From: Lysobacter defluvii IMMIB APB-9 = DSM 18482
GTDB lineage: Bacteria; Pseudomonadota; Gammaproteobacteria; Xanthomonadales; Xanthomonadaceae
Assembly (NCBI RefSeq): GCF_000423325.1
Contig: NZ_AUHT01000004.1
Coordinates: forward strand, 62,001 to 126,000
Length of the DNA: 64,000 nt
Direction of reading: 5' to 3'
The notes beneath the pieces were generated by a model. It worked only from the letters and a program-made list of their open reading frames with translations, did not search any database and had not been told where the DNA came from. The translations under genes were made by a program, and so were the position numbers. The first letter of the stretch is position 1; every line of letters starts with the position of its first letter. Of this stretch, positions 51,342-59,938 are shown piece after piece.

Positions 51342-52884
51342 CGGCGTGCCAGGCGAACGAGGCGACGATCGCCGCGGCCTGCTTCAGGTCCTCGGGCTCG
51401 ATGTGGTCCCAGGTGTCCAGGTGGGTGTGGTGGACGTTGGTGAAGTAGTCCAGCCGGTCCTGGATGAACTGGAAGCCGGGAAGGCCGACGCGGTCGAAGG
51501 CGATGTGGTCGGTGCTGCCGGTGTTGCGGGTGGCCACGGTGGTCGCGCCCACGTCATGGAACGGCTTGAGCCAGGCCTCGAAGACCGGCATCGCCGCCAG
51601 GTTCTCCTGGGCGTAGATGCCCCGGAAGCGGCCGGAGCCGTTGTCCATGTTGAAGTAGACCGAGAAGCGGTCGTAGTCCGGCTTCTTCTGCAGCGGCCCG
51701 GTCGGCTCGCGCAGCGAGGCGGGCAGTGCCTTCTGCGCCGGGTCGGTCGGCTCGGGGTAGGCGGCGAAGTGGCGCGCCACGTAGTCCTGCGAGCCGATGA
51801 GTCCCTGCTCCTCGCCGCTCCACAGCGCGACGCGGATCGTGCGGTCGGGCTGGGCGCCAACGGCCTTGAGGATGCGCATGGCCTCCATCATCACCGCCAC
51901 GCCAGCGGCGTTGTCGGCCGCGCCGGTCCCGGTGTGCCAGGAGTCCATGTGCGCGCCGAGCATGACGATCTCGTTGGCCTTGCGGCCGCGGCCCGGGATC
52001 TCGGCGATGGTGTTGTAGCCGGGCTGGTTCTCCTCGTGCAGGAAGCGCGCGTCCACGTTGACGCGCAGGCGCACGGTGTCCTCGCGCTCCAGGGCACGCA
52101 CCAGCGGATTGAAGTGCTCGGCGATCATCGCCAGCTCGGGGATGCCGACCGGCTCGCCGGCCTTGCGCGAGCCGCCGCCGGCGACGCGGATGATCCCATT
52201 GTCCCAGCTGCTGATGCTGATCGAGGCCAGTGCGCCTTCCTCGGCGAAGAAGGTGTTGACGGCACGCGCGAGCTCCTGCCGTTCGCTGTAGTCCTTGACC
52301 CGCTTGGCCCGGTCCGCGGCGGCGGAGCCGGGGATCGTGAACTGCTGCAGGCCCTCCAGCGAGGTGGCGTCGTGGCGGTGCGAGTCCGGCTCCTCGCCGC
52401 GCTTGTACTCGCGCGCCTCGCCCAGCAGCAGGATCTTGCCGCCGAGCTTGCCGCGGTACTTCTCGATGTCCTCGAGCTTCTTGATCTCCACGTGCACCAG
52501 CTCGCCCTCGACCGGGCCGCTGGTGCCGGGTGTCCAGGCCTTCGGGAGCGCATGCAGGGGCTGCACGCGCTCGCTGAGCATTTCCACGCTGGCGGTGCTG
52601 AACTCCCAGCCGCGGCCGAAGTCCTCGAAAGCATCGTCGTGGACGTTGGCCAGGCCCCACTCGTTGAACTTGCCGCGGGTCCAGGCGTTCGCCTCCGCCA
52701 TCTGCGGGGAGTTGGTCAGGCGCGCGCCGATGTTCTCCGTCAGGTGGCTGAAGGTGTCCATCACCTGCGAGCGGTGGAACGCCTCCTGCCGGATCTTGCT
52801 GACCATGTCCAGGTCCACCGGCTCCTGGGCCATCACCACGCCACTGGAAGCCAGGCACAACACCAAAGCACAACGCTTGAACAT
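51292..52884 (-). CDS. Secreted M28 family aminopeptidase
   Basis: A 530-residue protein with a signal peptide (KRCALVLCLASSGVVMAQ). A protease-associated domain lies at about 130-260 (GKILLLGEAREYKRGEEPD), and the zinc peptidase has VMLGAHMDSWHTGTGAADNAAGVAVMMEA (metal His and Asp), RVALWSGEEQGLIGSQDYV (catalytic Glu pair), YFNMDNGSGRFRGIY (Asp) and FTNVHHTHLDTWDHI (last His). It removes N-terminal residues from peptides in the periplasm or medium. The ATG is followed by a typical signal; the very long frame further upstream is a shadow. Tail-to-tail overlap with the RluA-family gene. Confidence 0.95.
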   Translation of the reverse strand: MFKRCALVLCLASSGVVMAQEPVDLDMVSKIRQEAFHRSQVMDTFSHLTENIGARLTNSPQMAEANAWTRGKFNEWGLANVHDDAFEDFGRGWEFSTASVEMLSERVQPLHALPKAWTPGTSGPVEGELVHVEIKKLEDIEKYRGKLGGKILLLGEAREYKRGEEPDSHRHDATSLEGLQQFTIPGSAAADRAKRVKDYSERQELARAVNTFFAEEGALASISISSWDNGIIRVAGGGSRKAGEPVGIPELAMIAEHFNPLVRALEREDTVRLRVNVDARFLHEENQPGYNTIAEIPGRGRKANEIVMLGAHMDSWHTGTGAADNAAGVAVMMEAMRILKAVGAQPDRTIRVALWSGEEQGLIGSQDYVARHFAAYPEPTDPAQKALPASLREPTGPLQKKPDYDRFSVYFNMDNGSGRFRGIYAQENLAAMPVFEAWLKPFHDVGATTVATRNTGSTDHIAFDRVGLPGFQFIQDRLDYFTNVHHTHLDTWDHIEPEDLKQAAAIVASFAWHAATREEKMPRKRLLEQD

Positions 52885-53027
52885 CACCGTCCCCGTCGCG
52901 CCGGGAGGGCGCGGTCGTATCAGGACGAATGTAGCGGGCGGGGGGCGGGGGAGCGCCGGCCGTTGGTAATGCGGGCGGGTTTGCCGGATGCGGCGCGAAG
53001 GCCGCTCCGGCGTGCCGGCGCGAGGCG

Positions 53028-53579
53028 TCAGCCGTGCTGCGCGGTGATCGCGACCGCCTCGTGCCACAGCGGCGCGAGCCGGTCCATGTGCCGGCGCAGG
53101 ACCTCGGCCGAGCGGGGGCTGAGGTCCTCGAAGGGGTCGCCCGTGTACCTGCGCCGCTGCTCGTCGTCGAGGCGCTCCAGGTCCATGGACACGAACTGGC
53201 GCCCCAGCTTTCCCTGCGAGTTGAGGATGTGGAACACCGGGCCAACGGTGCGGGCGACGGCGTTGTAGTCCGCGGCCGGGATGCCGGCGGCCTCCAGCAC
53301 CTCGGGGCCTTCGTCGCCATGCTCGGAGACCATGACGCCGTAGTGCGCGCCCCGTCCGGGACGGCGCACGATTTCGGCCTCCTTGCGCAGGCCGCGCGCC
53401 CAGGCCTCCAGGAGCTCGTCGGTGAGTTCGATCGCCTCGTAGCGGCTGGCAGTGCCGGCGGATGGCCCCGCGGGCGCCACAGCCGCACCGGCCGGCGCGG
53501 CGGCCGCGTCCTGCCCGGGCTCGTCCCCGCAGGCGGTGAGCGCGGCGAGCAGGAGGGCGGGGATCAGCATTGCTCTCAT
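53028..53579 (-). CDS. Hypothetical lipoprotein
   Basis: A 183-residue protein with lipoprotein signal RAMLIPALLLAALTACGDE (Cys 17) and an Ala/Pro-rich linker of about 30 residues. The mature domain is helical: YEAIELTDELLEAWARGLRKEAEIV, SEVLRRHMDRLAPLWHEAVAI. A similar pattern of helices followed by a TVGPVFHILNSQGKLG strand occurs in small xanthomonad lipoproteins, but I cannot name it. AAGGAGA lies nine bases before the ATG. The divergent hemerythrin gene begins 131 bases away. Confidence 0.65.
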   Translation of the reverse strand: MRAMLIPALLLAALTACGDEPGQDAAAAPAGAAVAPAGPSAGTASRYEAIELTDELLEAWARGLRKEAEIVRRPGRGAHYGVMVSEHGDEGPEVLEAAGIPAADYNAVARTVGPVFHILNSQGKLGRQFVSMDLERLDDEQRRRYTGDPFEDLSPRSAEVLRRHMDRLAPLWHEAVAITAQHG

Positions 53580-53709
53580 CGGTGGTCTCTCCTTCGGACG
53601 CTCCAGTACACGCAGGAAACGGGCGGGAACTGCCAACGCGGCGCCACGGGCCGCTCACGCGGGGCGGGCGATAGTGCCGTCTCCCCCTTTGCACCAGAGG
53701 CTTTATCCC

Positions 53710-54237
53710 ATGGCCCGCGACATTCTCAAGACCCTGAAGGAAGAACACGACGCCCTGCGCAAGCTGTTCGAGGAGATCAACGGCACGACGGACCGGGCGC
53801 GCAAGACCCGCACCGACCTGCTGGAGCGCATCGAGGCCAACCTGATGCCGCACGCGAAGTGGGAAGAGCAGGTCTTCTATCCCGAGTTCAAGAAGCGTGC
53901 CGACCGCGACGGGCTGAAGACCCACGCCGAGGCGGTGACGGAGCACCACGCGGTGGAGCACACGGTGATCCCCGAGGTGAAGGCCGCCGACGTGGAGACG
54001 CCGGAGTTCGCCGGCCGGGTGAAGGTCTTCGGGGAGATGATCGAGCACCACGCCAAGGAAGAGGAAAAGACCATGTTCAAGATGGCGCGCGAGCTGTTCA
54101 CCGCCGAGGAGCGCGCCGAGCTCGACGAGCAGTACGAGGCCTGGAAGGCGTCGGACGAGGGCATGAAGGCGGTCGCGGCGGCGCGGGCGGAGATGCAGCG
54201 GGGGATGGGGCGGGAGCAGGTGGCTACGCGGCACTGA
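53710..54237 (+). CDS. Hemerythrin HHE-domain protein
   Basis: A 175-residue cytosolic four-helix-bundle protein. Iron ligands appear in ILKTLKEEHDALRKLFEEI (His 13), LMPHAKWEEQVFYPEFKK (His and Glu in the HxxxEE motif), EHHAVEHTVIPEVK and IEHHAKEEEKTMFKMAREL (final His/Glu). Such proteins bind O2 or NO, or act as di-iron stress proteins (YtfE/RIC-like); in a strain with NO reductase a role in NO stress is reasonable but not shown. The C-terminal 40 residues are a charged helix. Ribosome site is weak. Confidence 0.9.
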   Translation: MARDILKTLKEEHDALRKLFEEINGTTDRARKTRTDLLERIEANLMPHAKWEEQVFYPEFKKRADRDGLKTHAEAVTEHHAVEHTVIPEVKAADVETPEFAGRVKVFGEMIEHHAKEEEKTMFKMARELFTAEERAELDEQYEAWKASDEGMKAVAAARAEMQRGMGREQVATRH

Positions 54238-54295
54238 GGGGAGACGGCGGGGAGCGCGGGGCGGATAATGCGACACCGTCCCGCAGCCTCCCCTG

Positions 54296-55225
54296 ATGCA
54301 GCCCTCACCCTCACTGGCGCCCGCCGCGCCGCAGCTCGATCCACGGGTGCTGATCCCGCTGTGCATGCTCGTGTTGTACCTGGTGTGGGGGTCGACCTAC
54401 CTCGGGATCGCGTTCGCGCTTGAGAGCTATCCGCCGTTCCTGCTGGCGGGGTTGCGGTTCTCGGCGGCCGGGGTGCTGATGTATGGCTTCCTGTGCTGGC
54501 GGGGGATCGCGCCGCCGACGCGGCTGCAGTGGCGCAATGCCGCGATTACCGGATTGCTGCTGCTGGGCATGGGCAACGGGCTGGTGTGCTTCGCCGAGGA
54601 GCGGGTGAGTTCCGGGATCGCGGCGGTCGCGGTCTCAAGCATGCCGCTGTTCGCGGCGGCGTTCGGCGGGCTCTACGGAAACTGGCCGTCGGGACGCGAA
54701 GCGATCGGCCTGATGGTCGGCTTTGCCGGGGTGGTCGTGCTCAACCTCGGCAGCGGCCTGTCCGGGGAACGGATCGGCGCGATCGCGCTGCTCGTCGCCG
54801 CGGCGGCCTGGGCGTTCGGTTCGGTATGGAGCCGGCGCCAGGAAATGCCCGCGGGGCCGATGAACACCGCCGCGCAGATGCTTTGCGCCTCGGTGGCACT
54901 GCTGCTGGTGGGCCTGGCCAGCGGCGAGCGGCTGCCGGCCGAACCCACGCTCAAGGCGACCCTGTCGCTGGCCTACCTGGCCCTGTTCGGCTCCATCCTT
55001 GCCTTCAGCGCCTATCTGTACGTGCTCAAGCATGCGCGGCCCGCGGTGGCCACGAGCTACGCGTACGTGAACCCGCCGGTGGCGGTGCTGTTCGGGGTGC
55101 TGCTCGCGGGCGAGTCCGTGGGACCCTTCGACATCACCGGCATGGTGGTGATCCTGTCGGGCGTGGCGGTGATCACGCTGGGCGGGCGGATCGGCCGGCG
55201 CAAGCTCAACCCGCGCGCGCCCTGA
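54296..55225 (+). CDS. yedA: EamA-family drug/metabolite exporter YedA
   Basis: A 309-residue membrane protein with ten helices in two EamA repeats: CMLVLYLVWGSTYLGIAFALESYPPFLLAGLRF, then YFAEERVSS-like turn (CFAEERVSSGIAAVAVSSMPLF), GFAGVVVLNLG, and second repeat FSAYLYVLKHARPAVATSYAYVNPPVAVLFG. This combination is closest to E. coli YedA. It exports small metabolites; the substrate is unproven. The ATG at 54296 follows the hemerythrin stop by 58 bases. Confidence 0.93.
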   Translation: MQPSPSLAPAAPQLDPRVLIPLCMLVLYLVWGSTYLGIAFALESYPPFLLAGLRFSAAGVLMYGFLCWRGIAPPTRLQWRNAAITGLLLLGMGNGLVCFAEERVSSGIAAVAVSSMPLFAAAFGGLYGNWPSGREAIGLMVGFAGVVVLNLGSGLSGERIGAIALLVAAAAWAFGSVWSRRQEMPAGPMNTAAQMLCASVALLLVGLASGERLPAEPTLKATLSLAYLALFGSILAFSAYLYVLKHARPAVATSYAYVNPPVAVLFGVLLAGESVGPFDITGMVVILSGVAVITLGGRIGRRKLNPRAP

Positions 55226-55285
55226 CGGGGTTCCGCCAGGGCGCGCCGGAAGCGGACGCGCCCGGAGGCGCGCCAGGGGCGGGAA

Positions 55286-55963
55286 TCACCCGACCGAGAT
55301 GGTGCCCTTCATGAGCGCAGAGTGGCCCGGGAAGCTGCAGAAGAACATGTAATTGCCCCCGTCCTGCATGGCGCTGGTGGAGAAGGTGACCGAGGTGCTC
55401 TCGCCGCCGCCGATGATGTCGGTAAAGGCGAGGACCCGGTCGTCGTCCTGCGGAACGTACTCGTTGTCCGCGCCAGCGGACAGGCCGTCGGCGGCGACCG
55501 CCTGCATGTCGGACTCGGAGGTGATCACCACGTTGTGGCCCATCGCGGCCTCCGGCAGCTGGCCGGTGTGCTCAAGGTTGATGGTGAACTCGTTGCACGA
55601 AGCGGGGATCGTGATCGAGTTGACGTTGAACTGCATCGCGTCGTTGCCCTCGATCGTGGTCTCGCAGCCCGTGACCTCGGCCGCATCGCCGGCGGTCGTG
55701 GTGGCGGCTCCGGAGGCCGCGCCAGTGGCGCCCGCGTCCGTGGTGCCGGCGGGAGTCGTGCCCGGCGTGGTGGTGCCCGCCGTGGCCGCGTCCGTACCGG
55801 TGTCCATGCCACCCGCGGCGGTGCCCGGCGCCGTGCCCGGCGTGGTCGCGGGCGCCGTGGCCGGGGTCGCGGTGGTGTCCTGCGGGGGTGGCGCGTCGTT
55901 TCCGCCACAGGCGGCGAGGGCCAGCGCGCAGGACGCGGTAAGCAGGGTGATCTTGATGTTCAT
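55286..55963 (-). CDS. azu: Azurin-like blue copper lipoprotein
   Basis: A 225-residue protein with a lipoprotein signal (LLTASCALALAACGGND, Cys near 19), an exceptionally long Thr/Pro/Ala/Gly linker (about 20-100) and a C-terminal azurin domain: CETTIEGNDAMQFNVNSITIP (first Cys and the disulfide partner), LPEAAMGHNVVIT (first copper His), then YMFFCSFPGHSALMKGTI with Cys, His and Met ligands. Azurin passes electrons to nitrite or NO reductase or to cytochrome oxidases. The lipid anchor and linker would let the cupredoxin swing along the membrane surface. Start at 55963 fits the signal. Confidence 0.93.
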   Translation of the reverse strand: MNIKITLLTASCALALAACGGNDAPPPQDTTATPATAPATTPGTAPGTAAGGMDTGTDAATAGTTTPGTTPAGTTDAGATGAASGAATTTAGDAAEVTGCETTIEGNDAMQFNVNSITIPASCNEFTINLEHTGQLPEAAMGHNVVITSESDMQAVAADGLSAGADNEYVPQDDDRVLAFTDIIGGGESTSVTFSTSAMQDGGNYMFFCSFPGHSALMKGTISVG

Positions 55964-56088
55964 GGCTACTCCGTTTGGACATCCGGGGCACATGATTCGT
56001 CCCCCGACCCGTGCGCAGCGTGAAGACGGCAGGCCGCCGGCGGGGCGGGTGGGGCATCATCAGGGGCGATCCAACGCAGGGCCGCTAC

Positions 56089-57015
56089 ATGATTTCCGAA
56101 CGCTTCCACCCCATCGGCACCCCCGGCACCCCCTGGGGCGACGCGGAGAAAGCCGAATGGCTGGCGCAGCAGTCGCGCCGGCGCAGCTACCTCGAGGACG
56201 TGGTGAAGGCCGTCGACGCGCTCCGCGACCGTTTCGATGTGCACCAGTACGGCCAGCTCGAGTACCACGGCGAGTCATTCCCTCTGTATGCGCTGCGCAG
56301 CCGCGAGTGGCGCCCCGAGCTGCCCGCTGCGCTTGTGACGGGCGGCGTCCACGGGTACGAAACCAGCGGCGTGCACGGCGCACTGCAGTTCGCCCGCGAC
56401 GACGCGGCCGACTACGAGGGCAGGGTGAACCTGGTGGTCGTGCCGGCGGTCAGCCCGTGGGGCTACGAGCGGATCCACCGGTGGAACGCGCATGCAGTCG
56501 ATCCCAACCGGTCCTTCGTGCCCGGCAGCCCGGCCGGCGAGTCGGCGGCGCTGATGGAGCTGGTCGCATCGCTGCGCGGCCGGATCCTGGTGCACATCGA
56601 CCTGCACGAGACCACCGATACCGATGAATCGGAGTTCCGGCCGGCGCTGGCGGCGCGGGACGGCAAGGCTTTCGAGCCGGGCACGATCCCCGACGGGTTC
56701 TACTTGGTGGGGGATTCGGAGAAGCCGCAGCCCGGGTTCCAGAAGGCCATCATCGACGCGGTCGCGAAGGTCACCCACATCGCGCCGCCGGACTCCGCCG
56801 GCCGGATCATCGGCGAGGTCCCCGCCCAGCCGGGGGTCATCAACTACCCGCTGCGCAAGCTGGGCCTGTGCGCGAGCGTCACCGATGCGCCCTACGTGAC
56901 CACCACCGAGGTCTACCCGGACAGCCCGAAGGCCACGCCACGACAGTGCAACGACGCGCAGGTGGCCGCGGTGCGCGCCGCCCTCGACTACGCGCTGGCG
57001 CAGGAAGGCGCCTGA
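56089..57015 (+). CDS. M14 family zinc carboxypeptidase
   Basis: A 308-residue protein with VHQYGQLEYHGESFPLYAL, LVTGGVHGYETSGVHGALQF (zinc ligands His and Glu in HGYE), YEGRVNLVVVPAVSPWGYERIHRWN, VDPNRSFVPG and HIDLHETTDTD (last zinc His). No signal peptide is apparent. The family removes C-terminal residues or cuts peptidoglycan-type amide bonds; the substrate is open. The catalytic Glu near the C-terminus is likely in TTTEVY. The ATG at 56089 is preceded by a weak site GCAGGG. Confidence 0.88.
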   Translation: MISERFHPIGTPGTPWGDAEKAEWLAQQSRRRSYLEDVVKAVDALRDRFDVHQYGQLEYHGESFPLYALRSREWRPELPAALVTGGVHGYETSGVHGALQFARDDAADYEGRVNLVVVPAVSPWGYERIHRWNAHAVDPNRSFVPGSPAGESAALMELVASLRGRILVHIDLHETTDTDESEFRPALAARDGKAFEPGTIPDGFYLVGDSEKPQPGFQKAIIDAVAKVTHIAPPDSAGRIIGEVPAQPGVINYPLRKLGLCASVTDAPYVTTTEVYPDSPKATPRQCNDAQVAAVRAALDYALAQEGA

Positions 57016-57023
57016 CCCACCCG

Positions 57024-58667
57024 CTACGCGTCCGGGGGGGCGCTCCCCTGGGCGCGGAGCATCGACGCGAACTCCTCCGGCGGGATGGGGCGGCAGACAC
57101 CAAAGCCCTGGGCGATGTCGCAGCCTGCCTCGCGCAGCCAGCGCAACGTCTCCTCGTCCTCGATTCCCTCGGCGGTGACCACCGCGCCCACCTCGTGGGC
57201 AAGGTGGATGGTCGCGCGCAGGATCGCCCGGTCCGAGGAGGACTCCAGCGCCGTGGTGACGAAGCTGCGGTCGATCTTGATTTCCTCGGGGGCGAGCCGG
57301 CGCAGGTGGGTCAATGAGGAGTGCCCGGTCCCGAAGTCATCCAGCGAGATGCGGATCCCGTGCCGGCGCAGCCGCGGCAGGGCGTCGGCGACCAGGTCGG
57401 GCGCGTGCATGATGTCGGTCTCCGTGACCTCGAGGATCAGGGCGTGGCCGCGGTCGCCCGTCAGCTCGATGATCCGGTCGACCAGCGCCCGGTCGGCGAG
57501 GTCGTTGGCGCCGATGTTCACCGACAGCGTCGGCTGCGGGTCCATTGCCGGCCAGGCCTGCAACTGCTCCATGGCGCGCCGGATCATGTACAGGTCCAGG
57601 GCGCCCATCTCGCCATGGAACTCGGCCAGCGGAAGGAAGTCGCCCGGGGCCAGCGGCCCGCGCTCGGGGTGGTTCCAGCGCACCAGCATCTCGCCGCCGG
57701 TCCACAGTCCCGTCCTCAGGTCCTGCTTGGGCTGCACCGCGTACCCCAGCGAGCCGTTGGCGATCGCGAGGCGCAGGTCCACGAGCAGGCGCGAGGCGCT
57801 TGACGGGTCCGGCGGCCGCCGCCTGTGGCGCATCCAGGCAAACCCCGCGCCCAGCAGCGCCACCGGCAGGAGCCACCAGGCCCACGCCAGCCGGTTGCCC
57901 GGTTCGCGCGCTGCGCCGATCTGGCCGAGCCAGTGCCTGTAGAGCCGGTCCTGCGCCCCGGAGTCGCGCACGCGCACCAGCGCTTCGTCCAGTGCCTGCG
58001 CCAGTTCCGGCCGGTCGCTGCGCACCGCGAGCGCGTAGGTCTGCTCCAGCAGTGGCGGGCCCAGCGGGACCAGGCCACGAAGGCGTTCGCGATTGATCGT
58101 GTGCAGGCCCACCCCGGTGGGCACGAGGGCGTAGTCCGCCTTGCCTTGGGCGACTGCGCGCAGCGCCTGCGGCTCGGTCCGCACCAGCACCAGGCCGGGC
58201 CCCGGCTCGAGCTGTTCCAGCGCCTCCCACGCGCGGCCGTGGTCCTGCACGGCGACCGTGTACGGGTGCAGCGCATCGAGCCGCGCGACTTCGGGCCTGC
58301 CCTCGCGGCCGAACACGCCGTGGTAGCGCAGCAGGTAGGGGCGGGTGAACAGGAACCGGCTGCCACGCCGGTCCGAGGTGAACATCGGGACGACATCCAC
58401 TTCGTGGCGCTCCAGGCGGGCCAGTGCCTCGTCCCAGCCGCCCAGCTCGAAGCGGACATCCATGCCCAGGTCGCGGGCCAGCAGGCGGAGGAGCTCGACG
58501 TCGAAGCCGCTGGCCTGGCCATCGTCGTCGAGCATCTGGAACGGCGCGTACCCGGCGTCGCCGCCCACCACCAGCGTGTCCCTCGGCGCGGGACTGGCGT
58601 GCAGTGCCGGCAACGCGTGCAGCAGCACCAGCAGGGCGAGCGCCCACCCGGTCTTGCAGGGCGCCAT
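57024..58667 (-). CDS. EAL phosphodiesterase with periplasmic substrate-binding sensor
   Basis: A 547-residue membrane protein. A signal peptide (LALLVLLHALPALHA) is followed by a bacterial extracellular solute-binding domain (about 30-260: DTLVVGGDAGYAPFQMLDDDG, VDVVPMFTSDRRGSRFLFTRPY), a membrane helix (LAWAWWLLPVALLGAGFAW) and an EAL domain: GGEMLVRWNHPERGPLAPGDFLP, LSVNIGANDL, ILEVTETD, ISLDDFGTGHSSLTHLRRL, IKIDRSFV, VTAEGIEDEE and QGFGVCRP. Most catalytic residues for c-di-GMP hydrolysis are present, although EAL itself is EML. No GGDEF domain exists. The start is uncertain: ATG at 58667 fits the signal, while one at 58727 has a GGAA box. Confidence 0.88.
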   Translation of the reverse strand: MAPCKTGWALALLVLLHALPALHASPAPRDTLVVGGDAGYAPFQMLDDDGQASGFDVELLRLLARDLGMDVRFELGGWDEALARLERHEVDVVPMFTSDRRGSRFLFTRPYLLRYHGVFGREGRPEVARLDALHPYTVAVQDHGRAWEALEQLEPGPGLVLVRTEPQALRAVAQGKADYALVPTGVGLHTINRERLRGLVPLGPPLLEQTYALAVRSDRPELAQALDEALVRVRDSGAQDRLYRHWLGQIGAAREPGNRLAWAWWLLPVALLGAGFAWMRHRRRPPDPSSASRLLVDLRLAIANGSLGYAVQPKQDLRTGLWTGGEMLVRWNHPERGPLAPGDFLPLAEFHGEMGALDLYMIRRAMEQLQAWPAMDPQPTLSVNIGANDLADRALVDRIIELTGDRGHALILEVTETDIMHAPDLVADALPRLRRHGIRISLDDFGTGHSSLTHLRRLAPEEIKIDRSFVTTALESSSDRAILRATIHLAHEVGAVVTAEGIEDEETLRWLREAGCDIAQGFGVCRPIPPEEFASMLRAQGSAPPDA

Positions 58668-58806
58668 CACCCAGGGCCGAAGCCGCGGTTTTCCGTCGGC
58701 GTGGAGTCGCCCCCCCGGTTCTCGCATGTGTCGGTTCCGGTTACCGGCAACCTGTGTAACACGAAGTCGCGGTACGGTGCGCGCCGACTCCTGTGCGGAA
58801 GCCGTG

Positions 58807-59919
58807 ATGTTCTCGCTCATCCTCAACGTCGTCGGTTCCCTGTTCCACTTCTACGTCGCCGCCCGCCTGCGCCGGGTGGAGCCGCTGCGGCGGCGCGTGG
58901 GTGCACGTGCGTGGTGGGTGGGCGTGATCGTGCTCTGGGTGCTGTACCTGGCGGGTGTACGGATCGGCGACGAGGAGCTGGACTGGCGCTGGTGGCCCGG
59001 CCAGTTCGCCATGATGTGGCTGGGCATCACCTTCCTGATGACGATGTGCCTGCTGCTGGCCGACCTGCTGACGGGCTTCGGCTGGTGGGTGCGCCGCAGG
59101 GTGGCTTCCACTGCACTGGGGATCGCCGCGGTCGGCGGGGTCCTGCTGTGCGCCTTCGCCATCTTCCAGGCGGCGCGCGCACCGGTGGTGAGCACGCACG
59201 AGGTGGTGCTGGAGGCGTTGCCTGCGGAGCTGGACGGCACCGTGCTGGTGGCGATGACCGACCTGCACCTGGGTGCGCAGCGGGGCGCGCGCTGGATGGC
59301 CGGGCGGGTGGAGCAGGTGAATGCGCTGTCGCCGGACGTGGTGGTGATGGTGGGCGACCAGGTTGAGGGCCGGCCGACCGGGGAGGACCGGCTGCCCGCC
59401 GCGCTGGGCGGCATCCGGGCGCCGCTCGGGACCTGGGCGGTGACCGGCAACCATGACTTCCATGGCGACCTGGCGGCGACGCTGGCGGAGTTCGAGGCCG
59501 GCGGGGTGCGCTGGTTGCGGGACGGCAGCGTCGAGCTGGCACCTGGATTGGTGCTCAGCGGCATCGACGACATCGGTCGCTGGATGCGGCAGGGCGGCGA
59601 CTACGCGGCGGGACTGGGCGAAGTGCTCGACCGCCGCCCGCCGGGGGCCTCGATCCTGCTCTCGCACACACCCGCCCCCGGGCTGGTGGAGCGTGCCGCG
59701 GAGAAGGGCGTGGACCTGATGCTCGCCGGGCACACCCACGGCGGGCAGATCTGGCCCTTCGGCCATCTGGTGGCGCGGCAGTTCCCGCCGGTGGTCGGGG
59801 AGCACCAGGTCGGCGGCATGACCCTGCTCATCAGCCACGGCGCCGGCAGCTGGGGACCGCGGATGCGGCTGTGGCACCCCGGCGAGATCCACCGCATGGT
59901 GCTGCGCTCCCCCGGCTGA
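58807..59919 (+). CDS. Membrane-anchored metallophosphoesterase
   Basis: A 370-residue protein. Four membrane helices at the N-terminus (LILNVVGSLFHFYVAARL through STALGIAAVGGVLLCAFAIF) are followed by a calcineurin-like domain: VAMTDLHLGAQRG (metal Asp/His), VVVMVGDQVEG, WAVTGNHDFHGD (Asn-His), ILLSHTPAP and MLAGHTHGGQIWPF. The arrangement equals YaeI/YkuE-type enzymes, which act on phospholipids or lipid A precursors, but the substrate is unknown here. Start is ATG at 58807, with GTG directly before it. Divergent from the EAL gene. Confidence 0.92.
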   Translation: MFSLILNVVGSLFHFYVAARLRRVEPLRRRVGARAWWVGVIVLWVLYLAGVRIGDEELDWRWWPGQFAMMWLGITFLMTMCLLLADLLTGFGWWVRRRVASTALGIAAVGGVLLCAFAIFQAARAPVVSTHEVVLEALPAELDGTVLVAMTDLHLGAQRGARWMAGRVEQVNALSPDVVVMVGDQVEGRPTGEDRLPAALGGIRAPLGTWAVTGNHDFHGDLAATLAEFEAGGVRWLRDGSVELAPGLVLSGIDDIGRWMRQGGDYAAGLGEVLDRRPPGASILLSHTPAPGLVERAAEKGVDLMLAGHTHGGQIWPFGHLVARQFPPVVGEHQVGGMTLLISHGAGSWGPRMRLWHPGEIHRMVLRSPG

Positions 59920-59938
59920 GCCTGCCGGGGTCGCGGCG

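Noticed and set aside
52885-54366. N-terminal extension of the M28 peptidase frame to 1024 codons
   Set aside because: The extension passes antisense through the hemerythrin gene and out of frame over the lipoprotein gene on its own strand; the peptidase's signal peptide at 52884 fixes its start.
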